64,000 bases of DNA from Neoarius graeffei (taxonomy: Eukaryota; Chordata; Actinopteri; Siluriformes; Ariidae), in contig NC_083569.1 of assembly GCF_027579695.1 (NCBI RefSeq), positions 71,249,149 to 71,313,148 on the forward strand, in the 5' to 3' direction. Positions 37,349 through 50,322 of the stretch are shown here, piece after piece. A program made the translations under genes and the position numbers. Below the pieces are notes generated by a model. It searched no databases. It saw only the letters and a program-made list of their open reading frames with translations, and had not been told where the DNA came from. Each line of letters begins with the position of its first letter. The stretch's first letter is position 1.

Positions 37349-40300
37349 ATATGAATGAACCATGTGGCCCTAAATTTTTATTTAATCCCCCCCCCCCCCC
37401 CCCACTTCACCATGACCCAATTCAAGATATTGCATCATGCATCACGTGGGCTTTCCCTGTTCACGCAAGGCATTGTGGGATACAAATTTAAAACAGGAGA
37501 GGAAAACTGAGGACGCGAGTGTGCGAATGAAACGTGAAAGACCGACTACAGTAACAAAGTGAGAAGAAAAGACGTTATGTTGCAAAGGAAAGGAAACTCG
37601 GGACCAAACTAATAAATATTGGCGGTCAGCGAGCAACTTGGTGTGATCAGCTGTTTGTTTAGCGACAATGATGTAACGGTCAAAGATAAACCTGTGCATG
37701 CGCACACGGACTTTCTGTCTATGCACATTATTTGCTCGGGAATCCCCTCAAATTAAACAACTTCCCAGCCACAGAATGTGGGTTTTTTTTTTTTTTTTGT
37801 TTTGTTTTTTTAAAGATACTACAGAAATAAATGTACATCACAATGACCAAATTTTAGACGGAACTAAATTTCACTGATTTTATGAACTCGAAAGGCCGTC
37901 TAACTTCTAAGGAGAATGTTCTTATAGTTTATACAATTGAAACTTCACACACACGACCTTTCATGAAAGGATAGTTATGCATTCATTAATTACACATTTG
38001 TGGTACGCTGCTTTACTGTAACGTTTATCTGCCTCTGATACATGAAGCCATTGATCGCTCATCTTTGTCTCTCTCTTTGCTGCTGGTGTCTGTGATTAAT
38101 ACACCCTTGATGAACTGATGAATACGGTGTTTTGCTTTGAGTTTCATACTTCACATTGATTTTTTTTTTTCTTCGATACGTACTTCGTTAGTATGATTTT
38201 CTTCTGTATTTTGAAATAAGATCTGATCCTCTGGTGGCGCTCACTTTGGAGCAGGTTTGTGTTTTGAGTGGATGTGTCAGCATGCAGTGAGGGGTATACT
38301 GTAAACCCTTATTTGGGCACGTTACACGTGTTTTAACACGCAGACCTGATGGACGTGTAGGATCGTCACTGTGTGACCTGTTCTTAAATTTCTCCCTGTT
38401 TAGCTGAAATAAAACACAATAACTGATTGTGATTTGATGTTAACTTGCTTTTATTGATGCTCTATAAAACGTCTTAAATATGTATCATCTTTGCCTTGTC
38501 TCTTAATTGTGCACACATCCTGCTATATAAATCCACCACGCCTTCTTTGATCTAGCTCTTTCTCAGGAAAGCCACAAGTGGCGTAAATCAAATAACCTCC
38601 CTGCTTCAACTCTCGCTCATGTCTGATTTTAATGAAAATCCTTTTATGTGGCTCTGAAATGCTACTGCAAAGGCTGTTCGTTTGAAAATGTATTTTGTAG
38701 TCAAGCCGGAAGTCTGCACACCCCTTTCACCTTCACGTTTTATTACATTACAGACTTGTTCTACAACAGCTGCTTGCTTTTCTTTTTTTTTTTTTTTTTT
38801 GTTACAAAATTCTACACAAGATAGCCCATGGCAAAGTGAAAGCAGGTTTTTAGAAAGTATGCAATTTTATTTTGACACAAATGGGTTATTTAGGGGTTAC
38901 ATATCTCTTAGCCTAATACTTGGTTGATGCACCTTTGGCAGCAATTACAGCTTCAAGGCGTCTTGGGAAAAGAGCTACGAGCTTGGCACACTTGTTTCTG
39001 GGTATGTTTGCTCATTCTTCTTGACACATCCTTGCAAGATCAGTCAGGTTGGATGGGGAGCATCGGTACACAACCATTTTCAGCTCCTTCTACAGATGTT
39101 CAATTAGGCTCAGGTCTGGGCTCTGGCTGGGCCACTCAAGGACATTTGGACCTTCTCCAAAGCCACTCCTTTGTTCTCTTGGCTGTGTGCTTTGGGTCGT
39201 TGTCATGGAAGGTAAACCTTCGCCCCAGTCTGAGGTCCAGAGCGCTCTGGAGCAGGTTTTCAAGAATCTTAGTGTACATGGCTGCATTCGTCTTTCCCGC
39301 TGCTGAAAAACATCCCCACGTCATGATGTCACCGCCATGCTTCACTGTGCGGATGGCATTAGCCAGGTGATGAGCAGTGCTTGGTTTCCTCCAGACTTGA
39401 TGCTTGGTATTCAGGCCAAAAAGTTCAATTTTGGTTTCATTAGACCAGAGAATCTTGTTTCTCATGGTTTGAGAGTCCTCTAGGTGCCTTTTGGCAAACT
39501 CCAAGTGGGCTGTTGTGTGCCTTTTTACTAAGGCGTGGCTTCTGTCTGGCCACTCTACCATAAAGGCCTGATTTGTGGAGTGCTGCTTGGATGGTTGATC
39601 ATCTGAAAGATTCTACCATCTCCACAAGGATATGCTGGAGCTCTGTCGGAGTGACCCTCAGGTTCTTGCTCACCTCCCTAGCCAAGGCCCATCTTCCCCA
39701 ATTGCTCAGTTTGGCCAGGTCTAGGAAGATCCTTGGTGGTTCCAAACTTCTTCCATTTACGAATGAGGGTGGCCACTGTGCTCTTTGGGACCAGTAAAGC
39801 TGCAGCAATTTTTCTGTACCCTTCTCCATATCTATGCCTTGACACAGTCCTCTTTCTGAGGTCTGCAGATAATTCCTTTGACCCCATGGCTTGGAGTTTG
39901 CTCTGACATGCATGGTCAACTGTGGGACCTTTTTATATAGGCAAGTGTTGGCAATCCCCAATCATGTTCAAGCACATGTGGACTCCAAATAAGTTGTAGA
40001 AACATCTCAAGCAGCATCAGTGGAAATAAAATGCACCTCAGCTCACTTTTGGGTGTCCTATCAAAGGGTGTGTACATATGGTTTGATTTTTAATAAATTA
40101 GTACATGTCTAAAAACCTGCTTTCACTTTGTCGTTATGGGCTATTTTGTGTAGAATTGAGACAAAAAATGAACTCAATCTATTCTAGAATAAGTCATGTA
40201 ATGGAAGGTGAAAGGGGTGTGCAGACTTTCCAGCTTGGCTGTACATGCAGTAGCATCCGCATGCAGCTAAAATGGTAGAAAAGTACAAATGGATTCATGC

Positions 40301-41359
40301 ACTGTTAAATTTTAATGCTTTCTAAAGTCTGGTATTGCCAAATAAAAAAATTCAGTCTCCCACTGACCTGGCAACACTGCCATGTTATGAATTCTGCTCA
40401 ACTTGAACTGTTCTTGAACTGTTTTACCCTTTAAGACCTTGTGTAACAAAGTAATATTAGTTGGACACAAACGATTTTATATTAAGCATAAGCCTAAAGT
40501 GAGTGTGTTGACCTATAGTAAGGACATGGAAGAAGGCCAAAGGGTTTAGAGCACCATTTGTGAGTCTGCGCTCACCTTGTGCTACCCCAGGCTACTTGTA
40601 TCTGTATTGTCAATCACATGATAAATGTTCATGCTCATAAAATGAGTGCTGTGGAGTGATGGGCTGTATTCTATACACACACTGCCACTTTGATGGAAAA
40701 CTTGTACTTTTCATGTAGTTATGCAGTCAGCCAATCATGTTACAGCAATGCAGTGTATATAGTTATGCAGATACAGAGAATTGACAAATTTTAAAATCAG
40801 TTGACCAATCATTATTAACCTTCTAAGGTTGAGGGCTTCGCCAGTGAAGCGCGACAGTTTAGAATGAGGAGGTCATGTATTTGGATAAGTATCCTTGAGT
40901 TTTTCACCATACAAGCATGATAAACACATTGAGACACTTTACGTTTCCTATGTGCCCACTGCCAAATATATTTTAAGTTACCTAAATTAGATGAAACCTA
41001 AAACTTGTCGTCTTACTCAGGCCCTGTCCACACGGCAACGGATTCAGGTGAATCCGATACAATTGTTTATCATTTCGGCCTGGTGTCTACACGGCACTGG
41101 CGTTTTGGGTGCCCCAAAACGCAATCTTTTGAGAACGGGTTCCAGAGTGGAAAGATCTGGCAACGTTGCCGTTGCGAAGTCATCTGGATGAGTAGAACGG
41201 ATTTGTTTACAATGACGTCACAACCACATGACTGTCAGTGCTTCACGCCGGGTAGAAGTGTAACGAACTCTATGCGAGTTGTCAACAAATCCTATAACTT
41301 GGTTCATGAAACGCGCTTACAAAATATTTTCACTGAATGTTTATTGTGTAGTGGTGCAA

Positions 41360-41399
<40 letters not shown>

Positions 41400-42212
41400 G
41401 CTCTTAGGGCAGAGTCAATCCCGCCAGCAAAAATAGGGGGGGAAAAAAGGAGCGATCTCACCTCTTCAGATGTGGATTTAAGTCCTACAATACATTCCTC
41501 AAAAAGGGCATAGAAAAACAAATTAATCCATCAACGTGTAGCATTCAATTTATTCCGGACCATTAAAGACGCCGCCTTCCGCGTAGAATCATACGTCATC
41601 CTCGCCGCCGTATTGGATAGGTCAAAGCGGAGAATAAAGATGCCTCATTCATGTGCTGCGTTTAACTGTACCAACAGGTTTACCATCCAAACAAGATCAC
41701 AGGTGAGACTGGAAAAATACTTTTCATTGTATTTGGTCATTATAACGTAATTTTACGAACAGATTTTTCTGACTTTGTGGCTAATATGAAGTCTCGCGCA
41801 TAAGTTTATGCGCATGCGTCCTTACTACTTCTATTGTTCTGGCGTCTCCGAAGAGACAGTCTTACAGCGCCCCTAGAGGTGTGGGATGTGTATTGCATCA
41901 TTTTCAGCAAGCGTTGCGTTGCCGTATGGACCTGATATTTTACTGATCGTTGCCCATGTGGACGCGATATATATATATTTTTTTTAAATAACATCTCGTT
42001 GTCGTGTGGATGTAGCCTCAGTCACACCGGAGTCAGAGTGCTGAGTGCCCACTTGGGCAGTCATAAAAGGCTATTCGCATGGTAACGGCATGATCATCAC
42101 TTTCACTCTTTTGGTTTTCTCTTTCTCAGTGGGAACACCCATCGTAAACAGGATAAAATCTTTCAGCCAAAGCTTAGGTTATTTGGAGGTAAAACTTGTT
42201 GCGAAATGGCAC

Positions 42213-42253
<41 letters not shown>

Positions 42254-45200
42254 GCACTGCATGATTCAGGACAGTGACTCAATTCAATCTTGAGAACTGT
42301 AACACTGAGCTTTTTTATATAATTTATTTAAAAAAAAAAAATTGAACTTGGACTCAATCTAGCTGAAGATCAACTCGAGTAAGTGTAAATATTTATTATG
42401 AGCAGATTGGTTGGTGTGCACATGTTGTGCATACACAGGAAAAATGACTGCAGTTTTTTCCAGAGTTAAGTATTTTCCTCAAAAATAGTTAATTTTGCTC
42501 TATTTTGAGTTTAGATGGTAACATGTGGAAGTGGAAGCAAAATTAGAGTAATTGTGTAACAGATGGTTGTGGCTCTGAATGGAGTAAAATGGTAAAGTTA
42601 ATTTCAAGACGCACTGAATGGTGTCAAATACCAGATAAATGAAGCTGTTGTAAAAAAGAAAAAGCAGTTTTAGAACAATGTTGGAATGGGTGAAAAAAAA
42701 AAACATGACCTTACCCATTGATTCAAGATGTTATTTGTCATACACAATAACAGACACAGCAGTTTATTATTGTGTAATGAAATTCTTATTTTGCAACTAC
42801 CCGACCAAACTACATTGTATAAAAATACGAAATATAAAATGCATATGCAATGCAAAATATAGAAGTAGAATGAAAAACATAATAAAAAAAAGCAATCAAA
42901 CAATATGCAAACATGGAGGTAGATATAATGTGCAATGTCTCTTGTGCAAAACTGCAAATATAGAGGTAGATGGTGATTTTATAATCCGTGGTTCATTGGG
43001 ACGTGACCTGATGGGATTAAGAGATGGCAGTGGGAGGGGTTTTCACTCTTCTCATTGAAATGGAATTTTTTTTTTTTTACCTTTCTCATTGAATGTCAAC
43101 CCTTTTATCCCAAAACAATAGGGGACAAATTTTTGATGACCAGTTAAGTGTCCAAATTAATGGAGCAAATTTTAACTTTTTGTGCTTGATGCATTCCTCA
43201 GACTGAACAGAATCACCTCAAGTGATCAAAACAGTTCATCGCAATGGGTAAGGTCGTGTATCCGCGCGCGCGCGCACACACACACACGCGCACGCGTACG
43301 TACGTACATTCCAACATGGATCTAATGCCCTGTCCACACTAGGGATTTTGTACCGCAACACCTGTCCACACTAGCAACTATACCGGTACTGTAGCGCTTC
43401 GCTGTAGTGTGGACAGATGAAGCGGCTCTGTATTGATACAAATATAATGCGCATGCGCAAAGTCACACACCTCAATCGATGTCTTCACTGAATAAAATAG
43501 TGAAGAACGGAGATTCGTTTGCTTCTTTCTCAACTGCCTCGTGCGTTTTATACGATTCGACTAAATAAATGACCACCAGAAATAGACTGTACGTTGACGA
43601 CAAAAAGTGCACACACGTTGTTTCATCCGCCATATTCTCGGAAGGAAGTTACTCTGTAACCACGGAAACATTTCACGCACGCGCATTTTGACTATCGTGA
43701 AAGAAAACCGCAAACATTTCTCGCTAGTGTGGACAGATGCACTAAACTGTACTGGTATACTTTGTATCGATACAGTTGTACCACTATCGTACCGGTATAT
43801 ATGTGTACACAGCTTAAAACTGCTTTTTACATTTTCTTTGTACTTAAAAATCACAGACCTACTACTAGGGTTGGGCGGTATTACGGTAAGAAGGTATCCC
43901 GAGGTATCCAAAAGTACCAACGGTATCGGTCTCATTACCGTCATTTAAAAAAAATATATATCTAAATAAATATGGAGTACATGAGGTCATAATATAAAAT
44001 AATAAATTGAAGATCATCCCGAATAACTGTGTGATCGTATTTTCACTAATTCTATCAATTTCCTAAAGAAGTTCTCATCGTGTGCAGGGTTGTTTGTCGT
44101 TACCATGGCAACCCTGCGTGACATTTGGAGTCTGACAGAAAGCTTCGCAAGAGACTGAGACCGGGGGTGTCATGGCTCAGATGGCTAAGGCACCGTACCA
44201 TAAATCCGGGGACCCGGGTTCGATTCCGACCCGAGGTTATTTCCCGATCCCGTCTCTCTCTCCCCCGCTCATTTCCTGTCTCTCTATACTGTCCTATCTA
44301 AAAAAAAAAAAAAAAAAAGACTGAGACCGCGGTTGAAAGATGGCAAGTCAAGATAACGAGTTAGTGGCAAAAAAAAAATACAACATCGGCAGTGTGGCAG
44401 TATTTTGGTTTCAAACCAAACGAAAAATCTAATGTGTCCCCTAAGGCACACCATAGCCTGGGGTACTCCACTTCCACGAGATCTCTCCAATGAGTTGTGT
44501 TTTGAGTAGGTTACATGAGTAACAGCAAGGTAAAATAATATAACGTATGACATTTGGGATGTGGGTAATAAACGTTTGAAATGTCATCTACTGAAGAAAC
44601 GGAAGAATACGCTACGATGTTAACTGTTCGGTTTCTGGTGGGAATTAGCAATGCGCTTGCTATCTTTGTTGGGTGTGTTAAACCGTATGGATTTAAGTGG
44701 AATAATTGTAAGGAGTTATGTGATCAAGACAACGTTTTAAGCAAGGTAAGGCCATTTGATTATTAATTTCCCCGCCATGGCATGACGTGGGCCCATATGA
44801 TTTTGCCTTGTGCAGCTATCACGCATTTGAATTAGGTTCGCCTCATTTGCGCTGAAGAATATGGTTTATCGCGCAGTCTAAACGGACTTGGGTGTTGGTT
44901 GATTCTTTTTCTTTTTTTTATTTCCCATGCTTGAAAGGGTATGATCCTGCTCATCGTGTACTTTTTTTGATGGAGTAGGTGAAATAGTGCTGCAAATGGC
45001 GTTTCAACGCAGACATGTGTAAACGACAGTTGAATGCTATTTTCAAGATGAAGGAAGAGTTGCGTGATGCTTTGAAATATCTCTTAATCCATTCACCAAT
45101 GCACAAAATTCGCTTTGCTGCTTAATCCATACCACAATGCACACAATTCGCCATGCTGCTTTTAAATAGTACATTTGAGGCGTAGGCGCACGTTACACAG

Positions 45201-48200
45201 TAGGCCGAAACAAAATATTTTTTTCTCGGTAATACCGTATACCCCGGGAAAACACACAGTTTAAAGGTATCAAAATTTGGATACCGCCCAACCCTACCTA
45301 CTACATAGATGATATTGTAGCTGAACTTGTGCTGAATACAAAAGTCATATGACTTTGCAAATACTGCTTAGATTTGTTGAAATTGGCATGATCTGATTTT
45401 CTTGTCAAAATCATTAGTGCCAGAAAACACCCTCAGACCCCAGAGGGTTAAAGCAGCTATGAGCATATTGGTGTTTTACTGATGGGTTTGTAGTTATTGC
45501 CGTGCTAGTGAATGTTACTTGCGCTCTAATCCTTGTTAATAATTGGTGTTCAGGCAAGTATGGTTCAAAGGATGTCGTAAATGAAGCTGTAAAAATTCTT
45601 TCTTTTGTACCAGATTTGTAGGTCTCGATGACCTGCATTTTCCTGTAGTTAGAGAATTTTAGAAACATATGGTGGGTGTTTCATATAAATTATAGGCAAC
45701 TATTTGCACACAGGATTACAAACCGAGAAACTATTCCATCCTTTGAATTATATGGACAAGCAGTGATGAGTAAAACTAGACATGTGATGACTCTTGAGCT
45801 TTATAATGAGGGTTTTCTTTTTCTTTTTTTTTTTTTTAAATAACACGGCACTTCACATGGCCATCTAACACACTCCCACTGCTCAAGCACACTACAGGAA
45901 AAATACATGGCTATTACAGCAATGTCAACAAACCTGTTGGCTTTAGAAAAATTCTAAATATTGCAGTACAAAATAACCACCCAGCATATATTCAATCCCG
46001 TATAGTGTATGGATACTGTATATTGGATCACTAATACCCCTTTTCCACCAAATCAGTTCCAGGGCTGGTTCGGGGCCGGTGCTGGTTCACAACTCGTTCA
46101 ACTTGCGAGCCAGCTGAGAGCCATAGCTCGCGGTGCTAAAGGGAGCCACGTCAGTTACGTCGCTACGTTTGCATAAACCTTGGTGCGAATATCGAAGCAA
46201 AAACAACACGGAAGAAGCAGCAGCAGCAACGACAATAATAATGGATGACTTCGTTTGTACAGCTGCTGCTTCTCGTCGCTTAAAAATGGCGACCTTTCGC
46301 GGTCTTGTTATTGTTGTCGGTCTTAACAACTCTGCCCCCCCGCTGACGTAAGCAGTTCTTTCCTCTGGCCCAGCAGAGAGTTGGTGCTAGCCTGGAACCG
46401 GTTTTTCTGGCCCCAGAGCCAGTTCTTTGTCAGTGGAAACAGAAAACCCGGTTCCAAACTAAGCACTGGCCCCAAACCAGCCCTGGAACTGCTTTGGTGG
46501 AAAAGGGGCATTAGTAAAATCCAGGTGAAATCTTATTTTATTTTTTTTTTTTAATGGAGGTTTTTTGGCCAGGAGTTTTAACTTGCTTTGACCCCATGAT
46601 GTGTGCTGAGGGATTCAGCCAGTGCTCCTTTGTCCTTGTGTGTGTGCAGTCTTCTCTGGTTGATTTTAATCTGTCGGTCTGTCTGCTCGTAGCTCTTTTT
46701 ACACAGGTGTTCTGCAGTATTGGCATAAAGAAGGCACCTCAATGTTCCAGCTTTGGTTGTTTGTGACTTCATTTGATTCGGTGTACACTGGAGTGCTGGG
46801 TTTTTGTTGTGCGTGTGTGTCGTGACCAGAGGCCTGATGTGTCACAACAGAGCGTCGGCATCTAGGGTGACCCATCTACACACTGGAAATGGGAACACTC
46901 CGAACATACCGGCGCTGCTTTAAAAACAGCAGTTGGTACTCTTGTTAGCCATGCACATTTATACCACTCTTCATACCCAAGTAACGTTTTGTTGAGCATC
47001 ATGCACAACATGTATTTGTGTGGCACGGTGGTGTAGTGGTGGACACTGTTGCCTCACAGCAAGAAGGTTCTGGATTTGAGCCCAGTGGCTAACTGGGACC
47101 TTTCTGTGTGGAGTTTGCATGTTCTCCGCGTGGCTTTTCTCCGGGTGCTCCGGTTTCCCCTACAGTCCAAAGACACGCGGGTTCGGTAAAATATGCAGCC
47201 ACTGGGTTTATACAAGAAAGTGCATACTTGGTGCCAGTCCCAAGCCTAGATAGATTTGAAGGCCCAGTGTGAGATTAGTGTGAGCTAAACTGGTTTATTA
47301 ACCTTTGGAAATTATCACTTCCATTAAATAACTTGCATCTAAGGCTACGTTCACACTGCAGGCTGAAGTGACTCAAATCCGATCTTTTCGCCCATATGTG
47401 ACCTGTATCCGATCCTTTATTGACAATATGAACGACACAGATCCGATTTTTTCAAATCCGACCCAGGCCGTTTGGATATGTGGTCCTAATTCCGATTCCT
47501 ATCCGCTCTTTTCATATGCGACTTCAGTCTGAACCGCCAGGTCGCATTCATCCGACTTACACGTCATCAACAAGCCACAAACGTCACTATTCTGCGCTGA
47601 AGTAGGCGGCGGGTCTCTCAAAGTTACAACATGGCGCATAATCACGGGCGCAGATAGAGGGTGGGACGAGTCATATTTAAATTCACCTCGTTCGGTCCCC
47701 CCTACTTATAGGGAGGAAAAAACGTCTATGCTGTCTGTCTTTGCATAAGGCAAACCTCACGGAAAAATCAAAAGACTAATTACCATTCGGTTTATTGAGG
47801 TGCACAGCAGTGTATACATAGTTGCAACAATTCACATAAAACAAGACTGATATTCGGTTGGTTGAGCTGCGCAGACTGCACAGGTTGCGAGCTCGAGCTT
47901 GGTTGCTATGGTTACTAACAACAAGTTTGACAGGCATATCGAGGTTGGGGTTGGTTTGCTGGCAGCTTTGTCCCCCCCAGTTTTTTGTCCCCCCCAGTTC
48001 AAAAACCGTATCTGCGCCCCTGTGCATGACGACAATGCGAGGGACGCTTCGGGCTGTGAAGGTTCTGAATCTTCTCAATGGAAGGACGCAGAGGTTAGGG
48101 AGCTGATTTCCATTTGGGGGGATGCAGCTATTCAAGCTAGATTGGATGGGTCATACCGCAACCGGGCGGTTTTACTTCCGTAAACACTGGCCATGCTCAC

Positions 48201-50282
48201 TGCGTGTGACGTCGTCGTATCCTGCAATGCGCATGCGGAACACTTTTAGGTCGCTTTTCGTTCATACTGAGGATCACATACAAGTCGCATATATTTGTTA
48301 ATGTGAACGACCTCACAAAAAAATCGGATTTCACAAAAAAATCGGAATTGAGCATTAAGCCTTGCAGTGTGAACGTAGCGTAAGAGACGTCATAGCCACA
48401 ATATAACAGGTTTGTGTCCTTTAGCTGAGCTGCTTTTTTTGGGGGGGGGGGTCGCAGAAAACTGTCGTGTGGTGGGTATTTTTATTTTTTAATGATTTTT
48501 TTTTTTTTTCTCTCTCTCAGAGCCGACGGATCTGAATGGGCCTGATCTAGCAAAGACGCTGGGGGGTGGGACTCCAGGGAAAGATGGAAAAGACTCTGTA
48601 ACCAATGGGCATGCAGAGGGAGACATTAACCCGTTTGCTGAGTACATGTGGATGGAGAACGAGGAGGAATACAACCGGCAGGTGAGTGCATGCACCATTG
48701 TCTGGCAGGCTGTGTAGGTGTGCGAGTGAGTGATTTGTAGCAAAGCTGGTGTGAACCAGCTCTCCTACTTCAGCACACCTTTTTTGTTTTGCTTAACCAG
48801 TTCTGTGCTCCACATGCTGACATGCAGTGGCCTGTCTGCAGTATTATCCTGACCTGCATCAGTTCATTTCTTAAAAAAAAAAGCACACCCTTTTGAGTGA
48901 GGGTGAAGGTTTTGCTACCAGTCCTTTTGTGAGTCAGAAATAGTTCCCCTCCCCTCCCCAAATCCCCCTTTATTCTCTTATTGTGGCCTTTTGTTACTGT
49001 TTCTCAGGTAGAGGAGGAGCTGTTGGAGCAAGAGTTTCTAGAGCGCTGTTTCCAGGAAATGTTGGATGAGGAGGATCAGGATTGGTTTATTCCAGCGAGA
49101 GACCTTCCTCCAGGGATGGGACAGATTCAGCAGCAGTTTAACGGCCTGTCCGTCAGCGACAGCAGCACAGAGGAGATCGTGGTGAGCTTTAAAGTGCATA
49201 TCCTGGACCAAATTCGTTTTTCTTTTTATATGAAAGTATGTCCCTTTACACACTCATCCAGAAGGGTAATTTTGCACAAGGCCATCTGTCTACAGCAGAA
49301 AATAAAATAAAACGCGTCTGGAAAAATCCCAAGGGAGTCTGGAGCCAGATTCGTGACGTCACCTGCGAAAGCGCCAGCAGGCTGTGAGAGCTTGCACGGT
49401 TTCAGTGCACAGCCTGTGTAGACCAAGTTTAGCAGCGAGCGATTTTGCATTGAAATATGGAATTGTCACCCGAGCGCAATGTTACTTCACCTTTGGATGA
49501 AGAATGTAATGTTGCTACACCCTCCTCTGATACATCTGTTAACCATTTTAATAATTACGCGATAACGTTAAAGAAATTTGCAGAAAAGCACCAGGTCGTT
49601 TTCTCATAAACAAACCAGCGCTGACATAGGATTCAGAGGGAGGCGTCCCGCTCGCGACGTCACGATAATCAATGTTTCTCGGGAAATCCAAACGCCAAGT
49701 TTTTTCAGAGGCGGACCAATTCGCCTCAAATGGCTTGATTTCAACTGAATTTTTCTGGTATTGCGCAAGGTCAAAAAAATTGCACAAAATGTGACAAATA
49801 TTTGACCAAAGTTTAATATAAAATAGGAGAATTACATTGATCTCGCTCCTGAATTTACCCGTGGTATGCACTTTTTAAGACCTGGCAAGCCCAGTTTTGC
49901 CTGAATGTCTTTGTCGACACGTGTTTTAGTGTCGGTGGTACAGGATTACAGGACTGCGCAGATGCTTAGCTTTACTTGCTTAACATGAACGTTTTGGTCC
50001 CACCTTTAAAAGTTTAAAGTTTTCTAACTCGGTTGTTTTTATTTAAAAAAAAAATTGTGTATTTTTACCTGCTTTGGCCATAAAATAGCCACAGATGCTA
50101 AAATGGCAATAAATTAAATAAACAAACATGAACGTTTTGCTAGTTGAGCCATTTGGGAGAAGAATGACAACCCCAAAATTAAACGTGCGGCCCTAGCATG
50201 GATCATATTACAAAACAGCAGCATAAAAATGACCATGAAGTTCATGTTCTGGAATGTAATGTGCTATAATCTGATACAATGT

Positions 50283-50322
<40 letters not shown>

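Larger units (their letters stand above)
41019..42018. mobile_element. MITE carrying a THAP first exon
   Basis: Left end GGCCCTGTCCACACGGCAAC; right end inverted GGCTACATCCACACGACAAC; short CTCAG duplication. Interior holds a (GA)n tract (41363-41396) and a THAP exon (41641-41700). Confidence 0.7.

Noticed and set aside
44581-44766. Possible host exon (61 codons ending at AAGGTAAG)
   Set aside because: Lies inside the hAT-derived element 43866-45296 and matches no family I recognise; kept only as a remark within that element.
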